From: Myxococcus fulvus
Lineage (GTDB): Bacteria > Myxococcota > Myxococcia > Myxococcales > Myxococcaceae
DNA: 64,000 nt
Direction: 5' to 3'
Assembly (NCBI RefSeq): GCF_900111765.1
Contig: NZ_FOIB01000002.1
Coordinates: 434,001 to 498,000, forward strand
Part shown: positions 54,292 through 62,498 of the stretch, piece by piece
Layout of the letters: each line of letters opens with the position of its first letter
How positions within the stretch are numbered: position 1 is the first letter of the stretch
The notes under the pieces: model-generated
The model's database searches: none
What the model saw: only the letters and a program-made list of their open reading frames with translations
What the model was told of the DNA's origin: nothing
Made by a program: the position numbers and the translations under genes

Positions 54292-54639
54292 GCCCGCGAT
54301 ACCCGGTCGGTGTCTTTTCACACCCGGGTATGAAATGATTCTTGGTCACAGGTGACACCCGGGTGTCCGATGGCCGACGTCGGCTCCTTCGGGCAATGGA
54401 GGAAGCTGACACTCCAACCCCCTGCCGTTACTGGGGTGATCTCCGGGTTTCTCCGGGATTGAGACACAGAGCGTCGACGCGGGTTTCGGCACGCGACTGG
54501 CATGTAGCCCAGATGTCGGGCCGCGCCGGAATGGAGGAGGCCACCGGGGGGAGGTTTCATCCATTCAGACGCAAGGTTCGTAGGGACTCCTTGTGAACCC
54601 CGGGCCCGGTCGGCCCGGTCAACACGGCGGGGGTGGGTG
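54292..54639. promoter_or_regulatory. Gap with two related palindromes before the receiver/kinase gene
   Basis: No gene is supported in these 348 bp. Two palindromes share an ACCCGGGT core: TCACACCCGGGTATGA at 54318-54333 (one mismatched pair) and GACACCCGGGTGTC at 54354-54367 (perfect), 35 bp centre to centre. They could be a paired operator for the downstream gene or a terminator region for the transporter operon. The right part (54400-54630) shows nothing else I can name. Confidence 0.45.
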
Positions 54640-55794
54640 ATGCTGGAGACGACGGGAACGACCGAGACGTATCGCCCCCGCGTGTTGGCGGTGGACGTGA
54701 AGTCAGAAGGCATGGAGCGGCTGTGCTCCATCCTGGCCCCGGCGGGCTATGACGTGCTGCCGGCGGGCGGGGCACACGCCCATCAGCCCGCGGACCTGGT
54801 GCTCCTGGACGTGGAGCGGCCGGGGACGGACGGGCTCGCGGCCTATCGCCGGCTCCAGGCGGAGCTGCGCGGGCCTCCGGTGCCGGTGCTGATGCTGACG
54901 CGGCGGGCGGACCGCCAGACGCGGCGTCAGGTGCTCGAGGCCGGGGTGGATGATCTGCTCACCACCGAGCCGTTGGACCCGCTGGAGCTGAAGGTCCGCG
55001 TGCACACGCTCCTGGAGCTCAAGGCGCACCGCGAGCGCGGTGGCCAGCGGGCCGAGGAGCTGCTGGACCCGCGCACCCGCTGGGTGGAGATGGAGCGGCT
55101 GGCGCGCGTGGGCACGCTGGCGGCGGACGTGGCGCAGAACCTGGGCCACATCGGCGAGGGCCTCCAGCGGGCGCTGGGGCACGTGCGCGAGCGCGCGGTG
55201 CAGGGCCTGCCGCCCGACGCCGAGGAGCTCAAGAAGCTGGGCGTGGCGGGCGAGCAGATGCGGCTGTACGGCCAGCACCTGCTGTCGCTGGGCCCCACCA
55301 ACCCCAAGGACATCCAGCGCTTCGACTTGCGGGAGCTGGTTCCCGCGGTGGTGGAGCGCCTGCGGGACAACGGCCGGCTGCTGACCGCCGAGGTGACGGT
55401 GGTGCTGCCGGAGGACCCCATCGCGGTGGTGTTCAACCGCCGTCAGCTGGAGCAGGTGCTGGTGGAGCTGCTCGCCAACGCGGCCGAGGCGGTGGAGTGC
55501 GTGATGGACCGTCCGCGCCGCATCCACGTGGGCGTGGAGATGCCGGACATGTTCGGCGACTTCGGCCCGCGCCTCTTCGTGAAGGACACGGGCATCGGCA
55601 TCTTCGAGGACGAGCTGCAGGCCGTCTTCGAGCCCTACTACACGACGAAGCCGCCGGAGAAGGGCGCCGGGCTGGGCCTCACCGTGGCGCGCGCCCTGGT
55701 GGAGTCCATGGGCGGCAAGCTCACGGTGCAGAGCCGGGTCAACCTGGGCAGCACCTTCACGGTGGAGCTGCCCGAGCAGACGTCCTCCTGGTAG
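54640..55794 (+). CDS. Receiver plus histidine-kinase ATPase protein with altered H-box
   Basis: A 384-residue hybrid with an N-terminal receiver-like domain (phospho-acceptor Asp in DLVLLDVERPGTDG, Thr in VLMLTRR) and a C-terminal HATPase. The ATPase has N-box ELLANAAEAVE, G1 DTGIGIF, F-box FEPYYTTK and G2 GAGLGLTVARALV. The H-box segment reads RVGTLAADVAQNLGHI, with Gln where NtrB-like kinases have His (AHEINN); a His lies three residues further on. The receiver lacks the usual K-P (it reads TTEPLD). It may be a pseudokinase or use the shifted His. No partner regulator is adjacent. Confidence 0.8.
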   Translation: MLETTGTTETYRPRVLAVDVKSEGMERLCSILAPAGYDVLPAGGAHAHQPADLVLLDVERPGTDGLAAYRRLQAELRGPPVPVLMLTRRADRQTRRQVLEAGVDDLLTTEPLDPLELKVRVHTLLELKAHRERGGQRAEELLDPRTRWVEMERLARVGTLAADVAQNLGHIGEGLQRALGHVRERAVQGLPPDAEELKKLGVAGEQMRLYGQHLLSLGPTNPKDIQRFDLRELVPAVVERLRDNGRLLTAEVTVVLPEDPIAVVFNRRQLEQVLVELLANAAEAVECVMDRPRRIHVGVEMPDMFGDFGPRLFVKDTGIGIFEDELQAVFEPYYTTKPPEKGAGLGLTVARALVESMGGKLTVQSRVNLGSTFTVELPEQTSSW

Positions 55795-55800
55795 CCGCGC

Positions 55801-56439
55801 CTAGAAGCGGTAGGCGATGCCGAAGAGGGCCTCCATGGCGAACTCGCTCTCATCCCAGTCGGGGATGAGGGCGGGCCCCATGCGCAGGTTGAAGGAGGCG
55901 GCCAGCTTGCTGTCGATGAAGTACTCCAGGCCGCCGCCCACCAGGATGGGGATGACGGGGCCGATGCTCCGGCCGAAGTACACGTGGAAGGGCATGTCCA
56001 GGCCCACGTTCACCATCAGCGCGCTGCTGACGGGGATGCCCACGACGAAGGCCACCGGCAGCGCCAGGCCCACGTCCGTGTCGCCGTCATCGAAGTAGAA
56101 GAGCGGCCCGGGCTGGAAGGTGAGCGCGAAGGAGACGTTGTTCGCCTTCGCCAGCTCCACGCGCAGCCAGCCCTGCAGCTTGATGCCGGGGGCGGTGAAG
56201 CGCACCCAGCCCTCGCGGCCCCAGTTGAAGCTGAACTTGCCGCCGATATCGACCGTCTCCGACGTGCCGTGGAGCACGCCCAGGGTGAGGCCCGGCCAGC
56301 CAATCTGACCCGAGAAGGCGGTGTTGCCCCGCCCCAGCGTGTCGGCGGCGAGGATGGACCAGCCCTGCCCACGCGCCAGCGCGGTGCCAGGGAGGGCCAG
56401 GAGACAAGCAAGGAGGAGTCCAGGGAAGAGGCGCTTCAC
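55801..56439 (-). CDS. Outer-membrane beta-barrel protein of unknown function
   Basis: A 212-residue protein with signal peptide (MKRLFPGLLLACLLALPGTALA) and alternating amphipathic strands throughout (KFSFNWGREGWVRF, LRVELAKANNVSFALTF, SFNLRMGPALI). It closes with the terminal Phe motif GIAYRF. The GTG start has AAAGG six bases upstream. It is an outer-membrane barrel of a size seen in small porin-like or lipid-modifying proteins; no enzyme motif is visible. It is convergent with the kinase gene, whose stop lies only 6 bp away. Confidence 0.75.
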   Translation of the reverse strand: MKRLFPGLLLACLLALPGTALARGQGWSILAADTLGRGNTAFSGQIGWPGLTLGVLHGTSETVDIGGKFSFNWGREGWVRFTAPGIKLQGWLRVELAKANNVSFALTFQPGPLFYFDDGDTDVGLALPVAFVVGIPVSSALMVNVGLDMPFHVYFGRSIGPVIPILVGGGLEYFIDSKLAASFNLRMGPALIPDWDESEFAMEALFGIAYRF

Positions 56440-56513
56440 ACGAAGCCTTTCGGTGAGGGGCCGCGGTGACTGCGCGCGGCCAGGGGGTGTGGAGTTGAGG
56501 AGTGATTCAGGAC

Positions 56514-58241
56514 TCAGGTGGGTTGGCCCCGCTCACGGGCCAGGGCGATGAAGGCGTCGATGAAGGCGGTCAGCCGGGACTCGGCGCGTGCGCGGGCCTG
56601 CGCCAGGGGCTCGCCCGCGGCGGGCGTCTCCTTGCGCTCGAAGTAGTATTTGATTTTCGGCTCGGTGCCGGACGGCCGCAGGGTGACGCGGCCGCCGCCC
56701 TCCAACTCCAGCGCGAGCACGTTCGAGGGAGGCAGGCCGTTGACGCCGCGCTGGTAGTCGAGCACCGCGCGCACCGCCTCGCCGCCGACGTGGGAGGGAG
56801 GCCGGGCGCGGAACGCGTCCATGATGCCGCGGATGGCCTGCGCTCCTGCCGCGCCCGGCAGCGTGACGTTGCGCTGGGCGCCGACGTAGAGGCCGTGCTT
56901 GCGCTGAATCTCCTCCAGGTAGCCGAGCACCGTGGTGCCTCGCGCCTCGCACCACGCGGCCAGGTCCGCCATGACGAGCGCCGCGCCGACGCCGTCCTTG
57001 TCGCGCGTCACGGTGCCGGCGGTGTAGCCGAGCGCCTCCTCGTAGCCGAAGACGAACTGCGTGCCCTCGGCCTGCTCGCGCTCCAGCGCGCGGTTGGCGA
57101 TCCACTTGAAGCCCGTGAGCACCTCGTCATAGGCCGCGTCCAGCGAGCGGGCGATGTCGCCCAGCTGCGTGGAGGAGACGATGGTGGTGACCACGTGCGG
57201 GCGCGCGCGCTTCGTCCCCTGCGTCAGCAGGTAGTGTCCCAGCAGCACGCCCACCTCGTTGCCGGTGAGCATGCGCAGGCCGCCCATGGACTCGCGGGCC
57301 ATGACGGCCAGCCGGTCCGCGTCCGGGTCATTGGCGAGCACCAGGTCCGCCTTCACGCGCTCGGCGGTGGCGCGCGACAGGTCCATGGCGCCGGGCTCCT
57401 CCGGGTTGGGGAAGCGCACCGTGGGGAAGCGCCCATCCGGCTGCTGCTGCTCGGCCACCGGGGTGAAGCGCGGGAAGCCCGCGTCGCGCAGGGCCCGCTC
57501 CGCCCAGACGCCGCCCACGCCGTGCATCGCCGTGTAGACGATGGACAATGTCGGCGAGCCCTTCTTGTGCACGCGCAGGCCCAGGATGGCGCGCAGGTAC
57601 TCATCGCCCATCGAGTCCGGCAGGTCGCGCCACAGGCCCTGCTTCCGCGCGGCGTCCGGCGTGAGCAGCGGCACCCGGTTGGCGGGCTCCACCTTCGCGA
57701 TGGCCGCGGCGATGCCCGTGTCGTGCGGGGGGATGATTTGCGCGCCGTTGCCCCAGTACACCTTGTAACCGTTGTACTCGGGTGGATTGTGGCTGGCCGT
57801 CACCATGATGGCGGCCGCGGCGTTGAGGTTCAGGCACGCGTACGCGGTGAGCGGCGTGGGCACGGGCTCGGGGAAGACGTGCGCGGGGATTCCCTCGGCG
57901 GCGAGCACCGCGGCGGTGTCCTCGGCCAGCTCCGCGCTCAAGCGGCGCGCGTCCCGTCCCACCACCACGCCTCGGGTGGCGACGTCCGGGACCTGCTCCT
58001 TGAGGTAGCGCGCCAGGCCCGCGGTGGTGCGGCGCACCACGGCGCGGTTCATCCGGTTGGGACCGGCGCCCAGCACGCCGCGCAGGCCCGCGGTGCCGAA
58101 CTCCAGATCGCCCACGAAGCGGTCCGCCAGCTCCGCCTCGTCATTCGCGGCGAGCAGCCGCGTCAGCTCCTCGGCGGTGGTGGGGTCCGGGTCCGCCAGG
58201 CGCCACGCCTCCGCCCGCTCTCTCAATCCGCTGTCGCTCAT
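56514..58241 (-). CDS. Phosphopentomutase/phosphohexomutase (alpha-D-phosphohexomutase superfamily)
   Basis: A 575-residue mutase of the Pgm2-like group, which includes enzymes acting on (deoxy)ribose-1-phosphate as well as glucose-1-phosphate. The phosphoserine loop is VTASHNPPEYNGYKVYW; the metal loop is LANDPDADRLAV; the sugar-binding motif is FGYEEALGY; the phosphate site is TLRPSGTEPKIKYYF. The start at 58241 follows GAGG and is the first residue of the conserved N-terminus. With the nucleoside phosphorylase and deoxyribose-phosphate aldolase it would convert deoxyribose-1-phosphate to -5-phosphate. Third gene after deoC and the DksA-like gene. Confidence 0.85.
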   Translation of the reverse strand: MSDSGLRERAEAWRLADPDPTTAEELTRLLAANDEAELADRFVGDLEFGTAGLRGVLGAGPNRMNRAVVRRTTAGLARYLKEQVPDVATRGVVVGRDARRLSAELAEDTAAVLAAEGIPAHVFPEPVPTPLTAYACLNLNAAAAIMVTASHNPPEYNGYKVYWGNGAQIIPPHDTGIAAAIAKVEPANRVPLLTPDAARKQGLWRDLPDSMGDEYLRAILGLRVHKKGSPTLSIVYTAMHGVGGVWAERALRDAGFPRFTPVAEQQQPDGRFPTVRFPNPEEPGAMDLSRATAERVKADLVLANDPDADRLAVMARESMGGLRMLTGNEVGVLLGHYLLTQGTKRARPHVVTTIVSSTQLGDIARSLDAAYDEVLTGFKWIANRALEREQAEGTQFVFGYEEALGYTAGTVTRDKDGVGAALVMADLAAWCEARGTTVLGYLEEIQRKHGLYVGAQRNVTLPGAAGAQAIRGIMDAFRARPPSHVGGEAVRAVLDYQRGVNGLPPSNVLALELEGGGRVTLRPSGTEPKIKYYFERKETPAAGEPLAQARARAESRLTAFIDAFIALARERGQPT

Positions 58242-58307
58242 GGAGCCTCGTTGCCTCGTGTCTCGAAGAGGGCGCACGCGACGTCGTGCCCGGGCGCCTG
58301 TGGGGTT

Positions 58308-58700
58308 TCAGGAGTAGTCGGTGAGCTTGCGGCGGGTGGCGCGCCCCTTGGGGCCGTCCTTGCCGCCCTGGCACGTGACGCACAGCTCGGCGTAGGGCAT
58401 GGCCCTGAGGCGACCGAGCGGAATCTCGTCGCCGCACTCCTCGCAGTCTCCGAAGGAGTCCGGCTCATCGCGCAGCTTGCCCAAGGCCTTGAGCACGCGG
58501 GCCAGCACGCCGTCCATGTTCCGGTTCCGGTTGGAGGCGATGGCCTGCATCATCTCGTTGAGGGGCTGCTCGTCCTCGTCCCCACCGATGCGCGCATCGT
58601 CGGTGCGGTTGGGCTCTATCTTCGCCGGCACCTTCTCCGTCAGCTCGGAGTGCAGCGCCAGCAGCAGGGCCTTGAGCTCGTCTCGCTGTTTCGCGTTCAT
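58308..58700 (-). CDS. TraR/DksA-family zinc finger protein
   Basis: A 130-residue DksA-like regulator. It has an N-terminal coiled coil (MNAKQRDELKALLLALHSEL, then the acidic tip RTDDARIGGDEDEQ) and the C4 zinc finger CEECGDEIPLGRLRAMPYAELCVTC. These proteins enter the RNA polymerase secondary channel and modulate promoters, often with ppGpp. The tip Asp-Asp-x-Ala motif of DksA is present as DDAR. Its location between deoC (14-bp gap) and the mutase (66-bp gap) in one direction is odd for a global regulator. The in-frame region upstream of the ATG at 58700 is shadow of deoC. Confidence 0.88.
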   Translation of the reverse strand: MNAKQRDELKALLLALHSELTEKVPAKIEPNRTDDARIGGDEDEQPLNEMMQAIASNRNRNMDGVLARVLKALGKLRDEPDSFGDCEECGDEIPLGRLRAMPYAELCVTCQGGKDGPKGRATRRKLTDYS

Positions 58701-58714
58701 GGCGGCCCGACGGT

Positions 58715-59545
58715 TCAGTACTTCGCGGTGGAGACCTGCCCGTTGACGATGGCCACCGACGCGGACGCACCCAGTCGGTTGGCGCCCGCGCGCAGCATCT
58801 TCAGCGCGTCCTCGGAGGAGCGGATGCCGCCGGAAGCCTTCACGCCGACGCCCTCGCCCACCGTCAGCCGCATCAGCGCCACGTCCTCCACCGTCGCCCC
58901 GCCCGAGCCGAAGCCCGTGGAGGTCTTCACGAAGGCGGCGCCCGCGGACTTCGACAGCAGGCAGCCGAAGACCTTCTCCTCGTCGGTGAGCAGCGACGTC
59001 TCCAGGATGACCTTCACCGGCACCGGACGGCACGCGTCCACCACCGCGCGGATGTCCTGGAACACGAGCGCGTGCTCGCGCGCCTTGAGCGCGCCGACGT
59101 TGAGCACCATGTCGATTTCGCGCGCGCCGGCGCGGATGGCCTCGCGCGCCTCGAACGCCTTGGCCGAGGAGAGGCTGGCGCCCAGGGGGAAGCCCACCAC
59201 GGCGATGGGCACCGTCTTGGAGCCGGCGAGCACCTTCGCCGCGGTGGCCACCTGCGCGCTGTTCACGCACACGGTGGCGAAGCCGTGCTCACGCGCCTCG
59301 CGGGCCACCTTCGCCACGTCCTCGGCGCGGGCCTCGGGCTTGAGCAGCGTGTGGTCGATGTACGGCGCCAGGTCCGCGGCCGAGCGGATGGAGGCCGGGT
59401 CCACGCGGGCCGTGGCGGGCGGAGCGAGGTCGACAGGAAACTCGCCGGGCGAGTCCTCCCGGGTGGCCGTCCACGAGGACACGTGGCGGCGGACCTGGTC
59501 GGCGAACTCCTCGACGAACTTGGAGAGGTCCTTGGAGTCGGACAT
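58715..59545 (-). CDS. deoC: Deoxyribose-phosphate aldolase
   Basis: It cleaves 2-deoxyribose-5-phosphate to acetaldehyde and glyceraldehyde-3-phosphate, the last step of deoxynucleoside breakdown. The TIM-barrel protein has 276 residues, with an N-terminal ~50-residue extension before [11 protein letters not shown]. The Schiff-base Lys is in [14 protein letters not shown], the second Lys in [11 protein letters not shown], and the Asp of [12 protein letters not shown] is present. It is the first gene of the deoC, DksA-like, mutase set. The phosphorylase and transporter that supply its substrate are encoded 5-10 kb upstream. Confidence 0.93.
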   Translation of the reverse strand: MSDSKDLSKFVEEFADQVRRHVSSWTATREDSPGEFPVDLAPPATARVDPASIRSAADLAPYIDHTLLKPEARAEDVAKVAREAREHGFATVCVNSAQVATAAKVLAGSKTVPIAVVGFPLGASLSSAKAFEAREAIRAGAREIDMVLNVGALKAREHALVFQDIRAVVDACRPVPVKVILETSLLTDEEKVFGCLLSKSAGAAFVKTSTGFGSGGATVEDVALMRLTVGEGVGVKASGGIRSSEDALKMLRAGANRLGASASVAIVNGQVSTAKY

Positions 59546-59659
59546 TGCGGCCCCTTAGCCCACTTCGCGGCCCTCGGGAAGCGCTCGGGAGAGTCGTTCG
59601 TTTCCCCCTCACACCTGACGTGCCGAGGGTGGGAACGTGGCGGTAGAGTCCCCTTCGTG

Positions 59660-60865
59660 ATGTCCCGTCTCCGCTGGTTCCGTCTCCTCGTCCTCCTGCT
59701 CGCCGCGCTGCCGGGTCTCGCCGCGGGCCTGCCCTCCCCCCTCACCGCGACGTCCGACAAGCCGCTGACGGTCCACTTCCTCGACGTGGGCCAGGGCGAC
59801 GCGGCCCTCGTCATCTCACCCACGGGCAAGACGGTGCTCATCGACGGCGGCCCGCCCGAGGCGCGCGAGCGGCTCAACAAGCGCCTGCGTGAGCTGGTGA
59901 ACGGCCCGCTGGACCTGGTCATCCTCACGCACCCGCACCTGGACCACCTGGGAGGGCTCGCGCAAACCCTGCGCACCCTCGGCGCACGGCGGTTCATGGA
60001 CCCCGGCTTCGACCACCCCAGCGAGGCGTACCGCGACCTGCTGGATGTCGTCGGAGACACGGTGGGCCAGGTGATGAACCCGGAGCCGAACCCCTCGTCT
60101 CCCAACGGCCTGCTCACCATCGGACTGGGTGAGGGCGTCTCGCTCAGCGTGCTCTGGCCGCGCGCGCCCAAGGAGCCCTTCCTCGTCGGCACGCGCTCGG
60201 ACGCGAACTCCAACTCCATCGTCGCGAAGCTGACGTATGGACGGACGTCCTTCCTGCTCGTCGGCGACGCGGAGCCGGACACGGAGGGCATGCTGCTCAA
60301 GAAGGGGTTGGACCTGAGCACCACCGTGCTGAAGGTGGCGCACCACGGAGGCCGTCACTCCTCCACGGCCGCGTTCCTCGCCGCCGCGAAGCCCCAGGCC
60401 GCCGTCATCTCCTGCGGGGCGAAGAACGACTACGGCCACCCCGCACCGGAGACGCTGGAGCGCCTGGGCGCGGTGGGCGCGCACGTGCTGCGCACGGACC
60501 GGGACGGCGAGGTGGTGGCCGCCAGCGATGGCCACACCGTCACGCTGCGCACCCACGGAGGCGACGGCGCCATGGTGGTGGTGTCCGGCGGCCAGGGGCT
60601 CGCTCCCTCCGTCGCCGTCCCCGCCGCGACGCCCGACACGAAACGTCCGGGGCCGGGTCCGCGACAATCCCGCGACGACACGGGTGGAGCCTCGTCCCGA
60701 GGCGGCTCCGAGGGCCAGGAGCGCTACATCGGCCTCAAGGGCAGCAAGGTATTCCACCGCGAGACGTGCTCCACCCTGAAGCGTTCCAAGTCGGAGCGCA
60801 CCGTGTATTCGAACCGCGAAGCCGCCCTGCGCGAGCGTCGCCCCTCCGAGGATTGCCATCCATGA
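59660..60865 (+). CDS. ComEC-like metallo-beta-lactamase-fold hydrolase with Cys/His tail (paralogue 1)
   Basis: A 401-residue secreted protein (signal LRWFRLLVLLLAALPGLAAG). The MBL domain is of the ComEC/Rec2 type: HFLDVGQGDAALV, metal motif THPHLDHLGG, GDAEPD, and AHHGGRHSST. It may cleave a phosphodiester, perhaps extracellular DNA; no membrane channel domain is present. The last ~45 residues (YIGLKGSKVFHRETCSTLK...SEDCHP) resemble the Ada-type metal-binding module with two Cys and His. The ATG at 59660 has a GTG just before it. The stop overlaps the start of paralogue 2 (ATGA). Confidence 0.87.
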   Translation: MSRLRWFRLLVLLLAALPGLAAGLPSPLTATSDKPLTVHFLDVGQGDAALVISPTGKTVLIDGGPPEARERLNKRLRELVNGPLDLVILTHPHLDHLGGLAQTLRTLGARRFMDPGFDHPSEAYRDLLDVVGDTVGQVMNPEPNPSSPNGLLTIGLGEGVSLSVLWPRAPKEPFLVGTRSDANSNSIVAKLTYGRTSFLLVGDAEPDTEGMLLKKGLDLSTTVLKVAHHGGRHSSTAAFLAAAKPQAAVISCGAKNDYGHPAPETLERLGAVGAHVLRTDRDGEVVAASDGHTVTLRTHGGDGAMVVVSGGQGLAPSVAVPAATPDTKRPGPGPRQSRDDTGGASSRGGSEGQERYIGLKGSKVFHRETCSTLKRSKSERTVYSNREAALRERRPSEDCHP

Positions 60866-62130
60866 GTTCGCGCCTACTCGCCCTGCTGGGCACCCTGCTC
60901 GTCCTGGGGGCCTGCAAGGAGCCCGCGCCGGACCCCGCCGCCCGAGCCCCGGAGGCCCGGCGCTACTTCGGCGCGGCCCCGGATGGGAAGCTGCGCGTCT
61001 ACTTCTTCGACGTGGGCCAGGGGGATGCGGCGCTCATCGTGGCGCCCAACGGCACCACGGTGCTGGTGGACTCGGGCCCGGAGGGCGCCTCCCGGCACCT
61101 GGTGAACCGCCTGCCGGAGCTGCTCACCAAGCCCCTGGACCTGGTGGTCCTCACGCATCCCCACGTGGACCACCACGGCGCGCTGGACGCTGTGCTGCGC
61201 CGGGTGGGGGCTCGCCAGTTGATGGAGCCGCAGTTGCCCACCGCGCCGCCGGACTACGACGCGCTGCTCACGAAGCTCGGCGAGCGCCGGGTCCAGGTCG
61301 TCTCCCCCGCGCCCCCCACGTCCACGCCCAACTCGCCCCAGCGCATCAACCTGGGGGATGGCGTGTCGCTGACCATCCTGTGGCCGCGCGCGCCCAGCGA
61401 GCCGCTGCTGGACGCGCCCACGGCCGCGCTGGAGGTCAACTCCATCATCATGCGCCTGTCGTACGGCGAGACGTCGGTGCTGTTCACCGGTGATGCGCTG
61501 GCGCAGACGGAGGAGTACCTGCTCGCGCGCGAGGTGCCGGTGCAGTCCACGCTGCTCAAGGTGGGGGCGCACGGGCTCGACACCGCCACCACGGCGCCGT
61601 TCCTCACGCGCGTGGGGGCTCGCGCCGCCGTCATCTCCGTGGGCGCGGGCAATGCGTTCAAGGCGCCGGCGCCCGCCACGTTGGAGCGCCTCAAGGCCGC
61701 GCACCTGGAGGTGTTCCGCACCGATGAGCACGGCGAGGTGCAGGTGGTCAGCGACGGCAAGTCGTTGGTCATCTCTCCGCAGCGGCTCAAGCAGGGCACG
61801 CCCAGCGACATGCGCTACACGCTGGTGGGCCAGGGTCCCACGCCGCTCCCGGACTTCTGGGCTGGAAAGCCCCTGGTCGAGAAGAAGCCCGTCGTCGAGG
61901 AGGCCCCCGTCGAGCCGGTGAAGGCGACCGAGACTCCGGCGGATCCGCCCAAGGCCGAGCGCAACAACAAGAAGTACAAGGGGCCGTACCACGCGAGCCG
62001 CAAGCGCAGGCTGTTCCACATCCCCGACTGCGACGGCGCGAGGAAGATCCACGACGAGAACCTCATCGTCTACAAGACGCGCGAGGAGGCCGCTCGCGAG
62101 AGGGAGCCCGCGAGGGACTGCAACCCGTGA
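60862..62130 (+). CDS. ComEC-like MBL-fold lipoprotein with Cys/His tail (paralogue 2)
   Basis: A 422-residue lipoprotein (LGTLLVLGAC, Cys18), paralogous to the gene before it. It keeps FFDVGQGDAALIV, THPHVDHHGA and GDALAQ, but where paralogue 1 has AHHGGRHSST it reads VGAHGLDTATT, so one metal-ligand His is lost. A Lys/Pro/Glu-rich linker leads to a tail (LFHIPDCDGARKIHDE...PARDCNP) with the same Cys/His pattern as paralogue 1. ATG overlaps the upstream stop; its own stop overlaps the GTG of the DUF3006 gene. The three form a tight operon. Confidence 0.87.
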   Translation: MSSRLLALLGTLLVLGACKEPAPDPAARAPEARRYFGAAPDGKLRVYFFDVGQGDAALIVAPNGTTVLVDSGPEGASRHLVNRLPELLTKPLDLVVLTHPHVDHHGALDAVLRRVGARQLMEPQLPTAPPDYDALLTKLGERRVQVVSPAPPTSTPNSPQRINLGDGVSLTILWPRAPSEPLLDAPTAALEVNSIIMRLSYGETSVLFTGDALAQTEEYLLAREVPVQSTLLKVGAHGLDTATTAPFLTRVGARAAVISVGAGNAFKAPAPATLERLKAAHLEVFRTDEHGEVQVVSDGKSLVISPQRLKQGTPSDMRYTLVGQGPTPLPDFWAGKPLVEKKPVVEEAPVEPVKATETPADPPKAERNNKKYKGPYHASRKRRLFHIPDCDGARKIHDENLIVYKTREEAAREREPARDCNP

Positions 62131-62384
62131 AGAAGAAAACCACCCAGTCGCGGGCCACGCTGGACCGCATCGAAGATGAAGTCGCCGTACTCGTCGTGGA
62201 CGGGCGCGAGGTGACCAGACCCCTCGCCTCGCTCCCCGAAGGCGCGCGTGAAGGCGACGTCATCCACCTGGACACGATGACGGTGGACTCGGCGGCCACC
62301 GAGGCGCTGCGCGAGGAGGTCCGCGCGGCCCGTGAGCGGGCGAAGAAGGGCAAGACGCCGCCACCGGGCGACTTCGACCTCTGA
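62127..62384 (+). CDS. DUF3006 domain protein
   Basis: An 85-residue protein with the DUF3006 pattern: LDRIEDEVAVLVVDGREVTRPLASLPEGAREGDVIHLD, a small beta-rich domain, then a charged helix. DUF3006 genes often accompany ComEC-like MBL genes, and here the GTG start overlaps the stop of the second MBL gene (GTGA). The protein has no signal peptide, unlike its two partners. The molecular role is unknown. Two hairpins follow the gene. Confidence 0.88.
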   Translation: MKKKTTQSRATLDRIEDEVAVLVVDGREVTRPLASLPEGAREGDVIHLDTMTVDSAATEALREEVRAARERAKKGKTPPPGDFDL

Positions 62385-62398
62385 GTCAGGTGCTCCGT

Positions 62399-62425
62399 CG
62401 CGCCAGTCTCGCTCGGACTGGCGCG
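62399..62425. terminator. Hairpin after the DUF3006 gene
   Basis: CGCGCCAGTC is perfectly complementary to GACTGGCGCG with a 7-base loop, 15 bases after the stop codon. No T tract follows. It is a likely terminator of the MBL operon. Confidence 0.6.
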
Positions 62426-62452
62426 GCGTCTCAGGTCCGCGGCTCGAAGCCC

Positions 62453-62480
62453 GTGGCCTCCTCCGAGATGAGGAGGCCAC
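62453..62480. terminator. Hairpin after the GltJ-like gene
   Basis: GTGGCCTCCTC pairs with GAGGAGGCCAC (11 bp, 6-base loop) just beyond the stop of the gene transcribed from the right. Together with the hairpin at 62399 it separates two convergent operons. Confidence 0.6.
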
Positions 62481-62498
62481 CCGGGCTGAAACCACGCG

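Noticed and set aside
54342..54596. 84-codon open frame in the gap before the receiver/kinase gene
   Set aside because: Unusual composition, no ribosome binding site and overlap with the paired palindromes; not supported as a gene.
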